Positions 34,973 through 45,299 of a DNA stretch of 64,000 nt are shown here, one piece after another; positions within the stretch are counted from its first letter, which is position 1; every line of letters starts with the position of its first letter. The stretch covers positions 186,001 through 250,000 of the forward strand of contig WACJ01000339.1 in NCBI GenBank assembly GCA_008973525.1, given 5' to 3'. Made by a program: the position numbers and the translations under genes. Source of the DNA: Stenopsyche tienmushanensis (Eukaryota; Arthropoda; Insecta; Trichoptera; Stenopsychidae). Under the pieces are notes generated by a model. That model was not told where the DNA came from. It ran no database searches and worked only from the letters and a program-made list of their open reading frames with translations.

Positions 34973-35168
34973 CACCTTGCGGTCCTATGTCGAGTCTGGC
35001 TCGACATTTTGTTTCTACATTTTTTCCCCACTTAGATTTAAAATCATGTGATTTTATTTTGCATATCGTGTTTAGGACAGTATTTGGAAAGGAATATTGG
35101 TTTTTATGATCCTTCATAGTGTTTCGCCTACCTGCTAGAGATACAAAGGAAAGGGGCTGTTGCCCGAT
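34973..35168 (+). mobile_element. piggyBac-like MITE, TCGAGTCTGGCTCGA family, long left fragment
   Basis: TTAA (34969-34972), then CACCTTGCGGTCCT, the ATGTCGAG / CTCGACAT hairpin, and nearly 200 bases matching 29446-29783 in inverted orientation, through GGGGCTGTTGCCCG. The rest of the element is missing. Confidence 0.75.
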
Positions 35169-35169
35169 A

Positions 35170-36061
35170 GGGTGGATGATACTAGCACAGATACCATTAG
35201 TCTAAGGGTAGAAAGACTTATACTTTATATAGAAGGACGAAGGACTGTCACGCAATTTCATAAGTGCATCTACAAAAACGATGAAATTTTAAACGTGTTA
35301 TTTGAAATGTAAGCGAAGGCACATGGCGTAGCTAGCCATAAACAACCCATGGCAAATGAAGGATTGACCATGCCGATATTAATTCGTAATGCAATTAAAG
35401 CAAGAATATATATATATATAATAAGACAGTAAAGAGGCGGCACACATGTGCGCCGGAGGGAGTTGTTTGTTCGTTGTTTAGTAATGCGGTAATGAATACC
35501 AAAAATTTAAAACTATTTACACACCACAGAAAAAAGCGAAACAAATGGGATACGAGTCCATTTAATAGTTTATTCAACGTATTTACAGTGACGTGTGATA
35601 TATGCTAGAAGGCGTGATAAAATAAGAAGGCCGACAAATACAATACGCATTTGTTAATACATTTATTTATATTATATATGGATAAAGATGAGTGTGTAAG
35701 GCGGGGGCGTGTGTGTACGAAACGTCCAAATATCCAGAAACCGCCACATTCTTAAAATTTAAAAATCCTTTGACAAATGACGCCTAATGAGGACGATTTT
35801 GGGTACAAAATACAAGGAAACTGCTGCTAGGCTTGGATCCATACAAAGAACACATATTACGGAAGGCAGAAGCATTATTTGTGTAATTATTCCTACAAAT
35901 TCTTACAGATTTTTTTTTAAATTTCGTTGTTTTGATTTTGCGATAATGTTGTTGCCAACATATGTACAAATAATGTAAGACCTTCAAATAAATATTAAAA
36001 AAATGTCTTATACCTACAAGAAGGAAACAATGCTGTAGCTGCTTATAATACATATTATATG
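35170..36061. other. Unique DNA with an AT microsatellite
   Basis: An (AT)n run lies at about 35405-35419. Overlapping opposite frames at 35784-36053 have no recognisable similarity. Confidence 0.4.
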
Positions 36062-36063
36062 TA

Positions 36064-37337
36064 TTAGAGGTATTATAAATGAATGTCGTTTTTTAAATGA
36101 AAGATTTAAATTCTCATATTTTTTTTATTTTGAATAATATTTTACATAATATAATTTCCATCACTAGAAATAACCCTCCTCCACCTATCTGGCAACATTT
36201 TGTTGCCTCTTTCATAAAACATCATCGGCTTTGAATCGAAATAATCTTTTAACCCTTTTTTAATATCATCGTATGTTTTATAATTTTTACCGTCCAAATA
36301 GTGCTGCATGGACCTAAAGAGATGATAATCCGAAGGAGCGATGTCTGGTGAATACGGAGGATGTCAAATTACCTTCCATCCAAGGCTGTCAATTTTTTCC
36401 CGCGTTATTTTTGCAGTATGGGGGCGAGTTTTGTCATGCTGTAAAAACACTTGTCTTCGATTCACGAGAAAGGGTCGTTTTTTTTTAATTTCTGCTGTTA
36501 AACGGTCTAATTTCTCACAATAAACTTTTGCATTTATTGTTTGCCGGGTTTAAGAGTTTCGAAATTAATAATTCCCTTGCTGTCCCACCAAACAGACAAA
36601 AGAACCTTTTTTGTCGTGAATCCGGGCTTCGGGGTTGGTTTTGCTACCTGCCCCTTCGATAGCCATTGATTTTTGCATCCGTGGTTAGAGTACAGCACCC
36701 ATCTCTCATCTCCAGTTATTAAATCATTTAAAAACAGTGTTTCGGATTCCTTTTTCAATAAATCTTCGCATGCGTGTATGCGCTCGCCCAGATTCTCTTC
36801 GCTTAGCGCGTGCGGGTACCCATCTTCCTTTTCTCCACGTCTTCCCGATTTTTTAAAAATGTTTTTTACACTCGACCATGAGCATCCAAGTTTGTCCTCA
36901 ATTTTTTCTATAGAAGCCGTAGGATCACTTTCAATTTCAGCAGTCAGTATGGCGGGAGCCACCTCACATGGTCTTCCACTTCCAGGGCTATTCTTCAGAT
37001 CAAAATTTCCAGATCGAAATTTTTTAAACCATCTTTGACACTTGCGAACATCTAAAATATCGCCCAGTATACCACAAATATTTTTAGTGGCAACCACTGC
37101 AGTTTTTTCTTGATAAAATGATAAAGCATTGAATAACGGAAAAATTCTTCGTTCGGCGAAAATTGATTCATTGTAAAATGGGTTGTTAAATTTGAATTTA
37201 ACAAACCACAATTTATTCTTGACAAGTATGGTCACCGAAAGAGCATAAAACACGACGTGAAAACGCAACAGCCGAAGCACAACTAACCCTCGAAAACGGT
37301 CAACAATAGAAACGACATTCATTTTTACTACCTCTAA
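36064..37337 (-). mobile_element. Near-complete 1274-bp mariner transposon
   Basis: Both ends are preserved as inverted repeats: TTAGAGGTATTATAAATGAA reading in from the left and TTAGAGGTAGTAAAAATGAA from the right, continuing with TGTCGTTT in both. TA dinucleotides flank it on each side (36062-36063, 37338-37339), the mariner target duplication. The length is typical for the family. It is the most intact DNA transposon in the window. It lies 3 bases from a diverged TTAA MITE (37341-37570). Confidence 0.93.
36142..37322 (-). pseudogene. Mariner transposase with one frameshift and one stop
   Basis: The first 262 codons are open (36534-37322). They contain the helix-turn-helix and linker region (ICGILGDILDVRKCQRWFKK, FRSGNFDLKNSPGSGRP), then ITGDERWVLYSN (first catalytic aspartate), VLLSVWWDSKGIINFETLKP and GK. 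A missing base in the run before CAATAAATGC shifts the frame. The next frame continues TINAKVYCEKLDRLTAEIKK, NRRQVFLQHDKTRPHTA (second aspartate), an in-frame TGA, HPPYSPDIAPSDYHLF (third aspartate) and DRWRRVISSDGNYIM, then a stop. The spacing between the second and third aspartates is 34 residues, so D,D34D is complete. The first 40-50 residues upstream of the helix-turn-helix look unusual and the true start is uncertain. Confidence 0.92.
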
Positions 37338-37340
37338 TAC

Positions 37341-37570
37341 TAAACCCTTTGCCTCCTGGTCCTATGTCGAATCTGATTCGACATCGATTTTATTCCGGTG
37401 GGTCCTTTGTCGATTCTTGACGCACGCTGTCGTGAACAAATCCACTATTTTTTTCGTAATCATATAATATTTTTATATAAAACTAACGGATATACAAAAT
37501 TATTTTTTTCTTAAAAATGCCTTAAATATTTAGGGACCTAATGGGACTTTATTTTTTAGGGCCACAAAGG
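37341..37570 (+). mobile_element. piggyBac-like MITE, diverged TCGAATCTGATTCGA copy
   Basis: Left end CCCTTTGCCTCC after CTAA (a decayed TTAA); right end read inward from TTAA (37572-37575) CCCTTTGTGGCCCT. The left hairpin is ATGTCGAATC-T-GATTCGACAT, one paired position different from the TCGAGTC family. The right half matches the left half of 29446-29783 (GGGACC, ATCATATAATATT). Confidence 0.75.
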
Positions 37571-37576
37571 GTTAAT

Positions 37577-37755
37577 ATTGCAATGCTTTGAAAGATGCAA
37601 TACTTCAATCAATTTCCCGCGTTATAAATCTAGTCTACCAAAGTCCTAGCCACCTTACATCGAAAGTAGACGACATTTATTCAACAATAATTAACGTTAA
37701 CTACTTGTATACAAAAGAGCAGCTTTGTAGATTTTAATTTAATGCCGATATGCAT
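37577..37755 (+). repeat. Dispersed repeat R1, copy 3
   Basis: Begins immediately after the TTAA of the preceding MITE and aligns with 31726-31905. Contains GCAATACTTCAATCAATTTC, GTCTACCAAAGTCCTAGCCA and CAGCTTTGTAGATTTTAATT. Confidence 0.65.
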
Positions 37756-37759
37756 AATT

Positions 37760-39364
37760 ATTCAGGTTTCTAAAATCATTATTAATGTTCGCAATGTTGA
37801 AAACTTGACAGATTGTAATTTTCCTGATTTACATTGTATACATACAGCTGTAGATTTAGAGCTTTATAGAAATGGGTGCAAAATTTCAATCACTGCCTCC
37901 CGTGTGGTCCCGATGCTTTCATAAGTTTTCAGCTACTAAACCAAAAATAATTCGAGGCGAATGGTCAAACAACTCGTAAAGATGATAATCCAAGGCAAAT
38001 AAGGTTGATGATGCAAAACTATCAAATCAAATACCCTAATTTTATTGATATTTTGCTAAGATGCCGCACGAATCATGCCGTTCAACGGGTGATAATGATG
38101 GCGATGATATACATTCCACCTTCTTATGAACGATGATACAAACAATGACAAGGTGCATGAAAAGAAAAAAAACTCACCCAAACTCAAAGAGGGATGTAAA
38201 CGAAATGAGACTTACCTGAAAAAAGAAAAAAAAAATACATTAATATCGAATAAGTTACATAGTGGTAATATTTCATATGTTAATCATGCGTCACTGACAG
38301 ATATAAGTGCGACTAACATGTTGTTATAAGGTGATATGGAATGATATCGAAGATTGTCCGAAAAACACGTTTGAAAACCCGATCCGAAGACTTCCAGCTG
38401 GATGTCTTCATTTGGGTGCAAAAATTCATAATGAGCCCGTTTTGTATTGAACAAACCGCAAACATAGCACTGCAGATCCGCTCATGCCTAATAGCATCTT
38501 TTTCACGCTACGTCGTTTGATTTCTCACGAAATAGCGTAATTAATGTTCACCTTGATGTTATTATACTTTAAAAATATGTATTTAATCAAATGATTCACG
38601 AGCGAAGACGTTTTTGTCGGCTAATCCATCACACAGGCGAACATTCATCAAACGGTTCACGGACGAACTTGACCAAGAGCATAAATTGTGGTCAATAATG
38701 ATTGATTGCATCATTTTTTGTTTGCGATTTCGTCGAGATTTGGCGACTTTCAATTGGCTTTTCGCTGAAACGACACATCCACCTCGCTGAAAATCGAACG
38801 CTCCTTTCTCGGACATTAAAACTGTTAGCCCGGTCAATGACTGCTTGACATGCAAATTAGGTGTTAACGATAGCTGTCGAGTTACTTTTTAATATTAATG
38901 CATAAAATGCAATGACAATCAGAAGTCCAGTATGCTATGGAATGCTAGCGGTGAAAACCGGACTTTATGCCGATCAATGAATGCAATCTGACCCCTAAAA
39001 ACCAGATTAAAACCCTTTCATCGACGATAAAATACGGGGTTTCCGAATTACAAATCATACATTAAAAATAAACACATCGTATATAGACACATGCATTTAA
39101 GCCATCGCGCTGGTAATTCACTGCATTTGGGTTCAAATTTGCTTTAAAAAATGTGTTAAACGATCATTTAAATAATCTTGTTAAATGTTAAGCTACCAAT
39201 TTTTTTGGCAATATTTTAAATAGCACAACGTTATGTGGATTATGGACATAGGGGATTATATGATAATTTCCAATTGTCTTCCACGTACTATTAAATTGCA
39301 TACAAACATTTTTTTAAGAAATACGCAAAAAATGGCTTGGAGTTGGTGGGAACTTTTATGAAAA
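37760..39364. other. Unique DNA, no gene seen
   Basis: Small frames at 37742-37924, 38126-38329 (lysine-rich, low complexity) and 38583-38855 (minus) have no recognisable similarity. Confidence 0.4.
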
Positions 39365-39387
39365 AATCTTGGCGCCCAAAGGGTTAA

Positions 39388-39455
39388 CACATTCCCATTG
39401 GGTTACACATAGCATTGTATTTCGCCTGGCTTGTGCATACTCCGACGGGAATGTG
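39388..39455. mobile_element. 68-bp TTAA-flanked MITE (CACATTCC ends)
   Basis: TTAA at 39384-39387 and 39456-39459. Left end CACATTCCCATTGGGTTACA, right end read inward CACATTCCCGTCGGAG. The left TTAA is shared with the end of another element (TTGGCGCCCAAAGGG directly before it), so two elements abut one target. It is the smallest member of the 6233 / 57216 family. Confidence 0.7.
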
Positions 39456-39459
39456 TTAA

Positions 39460-40384
39460 AAAAAGGAATTTATTTCGTCGCCCTTTTGGACATCGACGCT
39501 CATTTACGCGCTCATCGAACATTTCGCGCAAAAGGACGCCCCAAATTAAAACAATCAGGGAAACACCCATATGACGAAAAATTCTACCGACAAGACAACA
39601 ACACATTTCACGCATTCCATTTGCATAATATTGACTCGTCAGATTTTTTCATAGCGATGAACTACTCGTTTTTATTTTCATTTCCCGATACGAACGTACC
39701 GAGACCATTATTGACTTTCGAGCACTCTGGATAAATAAAAAATTATCATATATTATATATATATTGTATATCGTATTATTTATAAAGCGTTTAGCGGACA
39801 GGCGTCAATTACATTATCGACTTGGCGATTTCGTTTAAAGAAAATGCTAGTGTTTTTTCAACGTATTAAAACATTGTGAAATACATTTATTTGTTCCCTG
39901 CTGCTAATTCCGCATTTTAATGTTTCATATCTAATTTTGTTCTTTTTACCCGCTGATAAGTTAATAAAACACAATTAGACAGACCCACATTTCAACCGAT
40001 TTAAAAATATTCCCACTCCAACACACATTTAAAAAACATTTGACACAATTATAGATATAGGCATAGCCTCAGGATGAAAACGGGGGTTGCGTTTTAAAGT
40101 ATGAAATTAGCGAATAAAACCCACCCTTAATTTGAGTCGCGGTCATAACACATCGTACATATTAGGTAAAATCGAAAAGCAATCAAAATCTCTTCCATGA
40201 GCTTTTATATAGTTAGTTTGTATTGAGACACGGTCCAGTAAACACAAAAGTTTTGTTATGTCGTTGAAGCTATGATTGTATATTTTATTTTCTCAGGGGA
40301 ACTCAAGGAGATCACTCGAAAAGGGTCGAAGTCGATGATAGAATCAGATCTTCGTCAAACAATCGAAAAATTATCATTATCATT
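39460..40384. other. Unique DNA, possible decayed mariner N-terminus
   Basis: A 121-codon plus frame (39369-39734) begins inside the MITE and has no recognised similarity. Near 40325-40370 the plus strand reads RVEVDD in a setting reminiscent of the mariner linker, which could be the N-terminal part of the relic at 40495, but this is weak. Confidence 0.3.
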
Positions 40385-40483
40385 TACAAAGGGGTCCGCG
40401 AAAAAAAATTGCTGAAGAGGGGGTCCGCGAAAAAAAATTTGCTCAAGAAGGGTCCGCGGAATACATAAGTTTAAGAAGCGCTG
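40385..40483 (-). mobile_element. hAT end fragment with iterated GGGGTCCGCG repeats
   Basis: The right end, read inward, is CAGCGCTTCTTAAACTT, a hAT-type terminus, followed by repeats of a roughly 30-base unit containing GGTCCGCGAAAAAAA and GCTCAAGA. Flanking ATTTACAA on the left and ATCTACAG on the right could be a decayed 8-bp duplication (6 of 8). Confidence 0.55.
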
Positions 40484-40494
40484 ATCTACAGCAT

Positions 40495-40923
40495 ACAATC
40501 TGTGCATCTCTTCTATCCCGGTAGGAAGATCAGTTTTTGTGGTGAATTGTAACTGGAGATGAGAAGTGGGTGCTATACAATAATCCTGTACGAAAAAAAA
40601 ACAATGGCTTTCTTCCAAACAAGTATCATTTCCGACCTCTCGATCAACACTAACAATTAAGTAGATCCTTATTTTGCGTGTGGTGGTATTTATTATGAAT
40701 TGCTCAAACCCAGTCAGACCGTTGATCATTTATTGTGAACAATTCAAACGAATGAAACAAGAGCTCATATAAATCGATCTGTTTAAGTCAATAACTAAAA
40801 AAGGATTCTTCGCGATAATACGAGAATGAAAAAATAAGGGTGGTTGTATTCGAAAATCTATCTAATCCAGCCTATTCAATAGATCTCGCATCGTCGTATT
40901 AATAACTTTTCAGATCCTTAGAG
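40495..40923 (+). pseudogene. Degraded mariner transposase relic
   Basis: In shifting plus frames: TGDEKWVL, NNPVRKKQWLSSKQVS, YYELLKPSQTVD, LYCEQFKRMKQEL, ILRDNTRMK, NPAYSIDLASSY, LFRSL. These follow the mariner core order. The first catalytic aspartate (GDEKW) and the second (RDNTR, normally HDNAR) are present. The third (normally SDYHLF) has been replaced by a Tyr codon followed by two stops. The relic is bounded on both sides by ends of a hAT family, which point away from it. Decay is heavier than in the other mariner copies. Confidence 0.75.
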
Positions 40924-41160
40924 CAGCGGTTCTTAGACAGGTGTCCGCGGAGATATAAAAAAATATTTACCTATTCTTGAACAAGATATTTTCGTGGAAT
41001 TATTTACAGAAAACATTATAAAAAGATCTATTTTTAACCAATATTTGACTGAGAAATGTTTGTTCATTTGAAAAATTAAGTCAAAAGGGTTGGAATGGGG
41101 TCCGCGAAAAAAAGTTTGTTCAAGAGGGGGTCCGCGAAAAAAAAATCTCAAGAGGGAATG
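40924..41160 (+). mobile_element. hAT end fragment, second copy with GGGGTCCGCG repeats
   Basis: Starts CAGCGGTTCTTAGACAGG (hAT-type end), with TGTCCGCGGAG near it, and ends with two 30-base units GGGGTCCGCGAAAAAAA-TT-TCAAGAGG. It is related to 40385-40483 in the opposite orientation. The distal end is lost. Confidence 0.6.
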
Positions 41161-41169
41161 TTGGAGAAA

Positions 41170-42404
41170 TAAAAATTCATTTAGATAAGTTTTTAAGTGA
41201 AAACATCACAGGACTTTTTCGAAAAGGCTAGCAACAGGTAATAGCGTGGTTAGAGTTGTAGCTCGGTAATTGCCGTTTTGGTTACTTACAATATCAAAAC
41301 AAAATGAGAGTCAGTTTTATAGAAATATATACACAAATAATATCCCTGCATACCGTACCATAATAAATAATCATATGTAGAAGGCCATAGGAAGACACCG
41401 CAAAAATATATTTTATCCCTAGACAAATGTTATATGAAGATCACCTACGTTCAATACTAGATCTTAAGATTTTAATATCAAAATTCTTTTAAATAATTAT
41501 TACAGAGTCGTTCATGCTAGGGCCTCATAATAATTAAATTCTTGAATGCATATTACAGATCCAACAATGTTATCCAATGTGAAGCCAATAACTGACAATT
41601 AACGGACCTGTGGCAATGACGCACGTTCATTTCACATACGAATTGATATTTATAGGAATGCTTAGAATTTAAATTAGTTATTTATTATAAAATCCAGTTT
41701 TGGGACGAATAACGGAAAATGATTTTTAACTCATATCTTGCTGTTATGTGAGAAATTCGATTTCGTTACCGCTCCGTTGCCGCCCAACAGCTGTGCTAAA
41801 AATGCTAATCTCCAACCCCTCAATGACCGCGCGTGCATATTTGAGCGTTTCATTTCAGACAATTCGCCAACCACATTGGATCACGGTCCGTGTGCAATAC
41901 ACAGACAAGCAGATCGAAATATTGCATCAAAAATGAGCCAGTACCGATCGCCTTCGATCCGATGTGCGTTTAAATCTGACGGACGTACAATTAAAAATAT
42001 CACGAACGCCGAAAGATAACCGTGGGTAAATTTTCATACGCCATCATGCATATCGAATAATATAATAACAGTAACAAAGTATGATTAGTATATTTGATTG
42101 AAAAGGTAAAAGCCATTAAATGATGTGTTATTGGATGCACATAATGTAGCTGCAATATACTAAATAAGCGAAGGTCGACTCGAAAAGCTTAGCTCTCGAT
42201 GTATGCTTTTAAGTATATTTTTAATTGCTTGATAATATGTAATTTTAAGTAAGCTCGCTGATTTCGCAACGATCGGTTGTGATTTTATAAAAACGTATCA
42301 TTTGTAAATAAGAAACACTATGATCTGTAAGAATGTCTAACGAGTGGGAAAATAGGTGTTTAAAAACAATGACAAAATATTTAAAGTGCTACGTTCACGT
42401 TGTG
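41170..42404. other. Unique DNA, no gene seen
   Basis: A 93-codon plus frame at 41738-42019 and an overlapping frame show no similarity that I recognise. Confidence 0.4.
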
Positions 42405-42925
42405 ACATATTATAGTTTTGAGACCAAGGTATTATAATAATATTGGACTTGTATGAATTTGTAGGCATCAAGAAATATATATTTGTAAAAACAAATCAAT
42501 ATTTTAGTATGAAAAACTTTGAAGCACTCCCCAATATGCATTGCAGGCTGATTTGCTCACGTTTGACAAAAATAAGTAGTTTGAGGCCTTTTTTCTTCCT
42601 AGATGCAGTAAATTATATAAGAGTTGATAAAAACACAATTTCAGCCCCCCAAAAATATGTGTGAAGATTCTCTTGTCTTTCCACGCGCACTTTTCGCGTT
42701 CTCTTCAGACGTAAAACCCGTTGATATTTATTTTATACATCTTAGTAATTTTACCATGTTTTGATTTGATTTATTTTGCCATTTCAATAGAAAGCTTTAT
42801 GAAAGATGCATTTCTCAAATTAATAAGTTGATTCTCCATAATCACTAATAAACTTTAATGTCCCACGAGAGGGGACATCCGAGTGATATGCTAGAATTAC
42901 GATGTCCCCTGAGAGGGGACAACGT
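42405..42925 (-). mobile_element. GTCCCC-type TTAA MITE, long copy with lost ends
   Basis: Aligns along its length with 59956-60360 (TTTGA-ACCA, ATTATAATA-TATTGGACTT, GATTCTC, CACTAATAAACTTTAATGTC), and ends with GGGGACATCCGAGTGATATG and the hairpin TGTCCCCT-GAG-AGGGGACA. The expected right end CCCTTTGCAC-C has decayed (GTGCAAATGGC). It has extra internal sequence near 42500-42640 compared with 59956. A 73-codon frame inside is not recognisable. Confidence 0.65.
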
Positions 42926-43013
42926 AGTGCAAATGGCTGTTGATGATAGTGGTGATTCCTTTATCACAGAATCTACAAACTTCTGTAATCAGCAGTTCCA
43001 CACACTCCTTTAA

Positions 43014-43085
43014 CCTTTTTTACTGTCAATGACTCATCAGCGCATACAAATTCGACGTGCCGGTGCGTCGTTGGCAGTTAAAAGG
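43014..43085. mobile_element. 72-bp TTAA-flanked MITE (CCTTTTNACTG ends)
   Basis: TTAA at 43010-43013 and 43086-43089. Left end CCTTTTTACTGTCAATGAC, right end read inward CCTTTTAACTGCCAACGAC. A third, solo end of this type is at 57186-57204 (CGCTGGCAATTAAAAGG then TTAA). Non-coding. Confidence 0.65.
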
Positions 43086-43089
43086 TTAA

Positions 43090-44310
43090 GGGTGCGCAGC
43101 ATGGGGCGAGTTACCCAACTCATGTTAACTGAGCTACTTCAGCAGCGTTTGATGAGCAAATCAACGAAGGTGTTAACGCGCACCTCTACTCTACATCTAA
43201 GATAGCATGGAGATGAGTCTATAGTATGTATCTATCGATGCTTTGCCTCGCATGTCCATGACTTCCCGGTTCGATCTAATGAACTCAACGCCGAAGATTA
43301 CATAGTGTGGCGTTAATTAAATTTTACTGTTATGCTTGCATGACCTATGCAATATTGTTTGTATCCATGGAAGGGATTAAGGCCTTGTAGTCGATAGGAA
43401 CCATCAATATTTTATACAAATCAGCTTGGAATTCATAAGTATGCAAGAAAATGGTCTTATAAGCGTGCATTAAATGATTATAGATATACATATTACGAAT
43501 TGATTGCGTAAATCGAAGAAAATCGCATAAATCGAATTACATTGAAATTCGATTTATATTCGCAGCAACACGTTGTCGCGAAAAAATAAATGTATCAATA
43601 GCGACAAAAACAAGCCCGTTTAAATAATAGAACCGTTTACTATCATCAATGTTTTTAATTATGATTCGTATATTTTCTCTGTTGTATAGAAGGGCAATAT
43701 TGCTTATTTACGACATAAATATATCCAACGAAAAATTTGATCTCTTCTGGGAAGCATTACGTTTTGAATTATTTATTTCTGGGAATTAGAAAATAATCCC
43801 AGCCACAGTAATGTTTGTTTTGATGAAGAAACACAATAAAAGTATTTTATATAAGAAGGAAGAAAATGAAATATTCCCAGAAGAAAGGAAAAATAACATT
43901 TAATTCTAATTTAAAGAGTTCGGTAACTGATGATATTTTTAGAATAAAACATTATTTTTTCGAAGGCACTGAAGAAAATTTAATACATGCCTGTGTGTAT
44001 AAAAATATATCACTAAGCCTACTTACCTGTCTTCGGGAAATAGAGGTAAATTTAACATAATAAAGACCGCTAATGTTTAATAAGTTATAAGACGCAAAGT
44101 AAAAACCTAACAAGTTAAAAAATATTTTGGTGGGATTTCAAGCAGGTGAATTGCGCGAAATGTGTTATTTTTAATATCAACTTGATTTTTTTTCAATTCT
44201 TTACGGTCTGTGCCCACGACGTTAACGCGTGATGACAATGACGTAACTTTGACTTTTTGAAAAAATGTTGTACGGACGTACGAAAATGTCCTAGATTTAT
44301 ATTTATTTCT
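43090..44310. other. Unique DNA, no gene seen
   Basis: Frames at 43866-44060 (plus) and 44107-44328 (minus) have no recognised similarity. Confidence 0.4.
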
Positions 44311-44373
44311 AGGGATGACAGTATACACGTGTCGATATTTGAATAGTATAAAATACGTGTAAATGTCATCCCT
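44311..44373. repeat. 63-bp foldback with AGGGATGACA ends
   Basis: AGGGATGACAGTATACACGT at the left pairs with ACGTGTAAATGTCATCCCT at the right with few mismatches. No clear target duplication. It could be a minimal MITE. AGGGATG recurs near 44396. Confidence 0.4.
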
Positions 44374-44599
44374 TCAGCAAAATATAATAAACAGTAGGGA
44401 TGTCCTTATTTGGATAAAAAATATTTGACCGGTCAATATCTCATTTGATTTCCCACCCTAAAAAAACTATTTCAGTATTTTTTTGTTCGTTACCAAATTT
44501 TAAAACAGTGTATTAATGACTAACTTGTATTTATGAATATAAAATACTTACATGTAAAATTTTAATAAGCCTTAAAATCAGAGTCATCCTCCCAAGGAC

Positions 44600-45290
44600 A
44601 ACATCTTTATTAAAAAACTGTGATGAGATACCCATTATCTGGAAAAATAGTCACAGAGTCTTCTATGCTTTTATCAGTGATATGTTCGACATCAATGCTT
44701 TTTATTTTTTGGACAATCCTCTACATCTTCGAGTCTTGGTGCATTTACCATATTTTTCTTATCTTGAACTGAAAGTTCACCGACAAAAAATGCAAATGAC
44801 ACCAACTCTTCCGACAAATACGATAAATGATCCAGTATTTTTTTCATGGCAACTTTGGCCAATGTTTGATTTATACTTTCAGCAGCTTTTATAGTCATCT
44901 CGAGGTTGATATACTTGAGGTTATTTTTGAGCAAAAGAAATCCTGTCTGCAACATTTTCTGTATTTTTTGAGGACGTGTTATCATAAATTAATGTTTTAT
45001 AATCACTTGGATCAATTTTATCCCAGTTCTTCTTAAACCGTTTAAATAATTGGATATCAGGAGCATTGGACAGACAGAACGATTGATTCACTAGAGCTTC
45101 TAATATAATTTCCATTATATGATGGTGACAAACTTGACAAAGCATATCTTTTTCCATTTTCTGCTCCAGAAGAACGCAAGCTCCATTTCTCGAGCCGGTG
45201 TTTACAGCTAAACATAAACACAGCTAAAATAACATAAACGTAATCATTCACCAATGGAAGATTACTTTGACTGATGAAGATTTGGTGTTG
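44600..45290 (-). pseudogene. Relic of an arthropod transposon-like protein (CHHHIMEIILE type)
   Basis: On the minus strand: RENGACVLLEQKMEKDMLCQ, VCHHHIMEIILEALVNQSF, NAPDIQLFKRFKKNWDKIDP, SDYKTLIYDN, a lost segment of roughly 100 residues, then YINLEMTIKAAESINQTLAK, VAMKKILDHLSYLSEELVS, FAFFVGELSVQDKKNMV. From memory this matches the order of a widespread family of uncharacterised proteins in aphids and other arthropods: GACVLLEQ, CRHHIxEI, GP-IPLFKxF, later SINQ..S..AL.KF..HLWYLSEELV, K-KMV. I think these are transposon-encoded, but I cannot name the superfamily. The internal deletion and frame breaks make it a relic; no terminal repeats were found. Confidence 0.65.
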
Positions 45291-45299
45291 ATTGGCCAA

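Noticed and set aside
34869..35117. 82-codon minus frame and opposing 64-codon frame
   Set aside because: Both lie within a non-coding piggyBac-like MITE copy; the same text has no conserved frame in the sister copies.
36673..37038. 121-codon plus-strand open frame
   Set aside because: It is the antisense of the mariner transposase core, and the minus-strand reading explains the sequence fully.
42443..42664. 73-codon frame inside a GTCCCC-type MITE
   Set aside because: No transposase similarity, and the frame is not kept in the related copies at 56653 and 59956.
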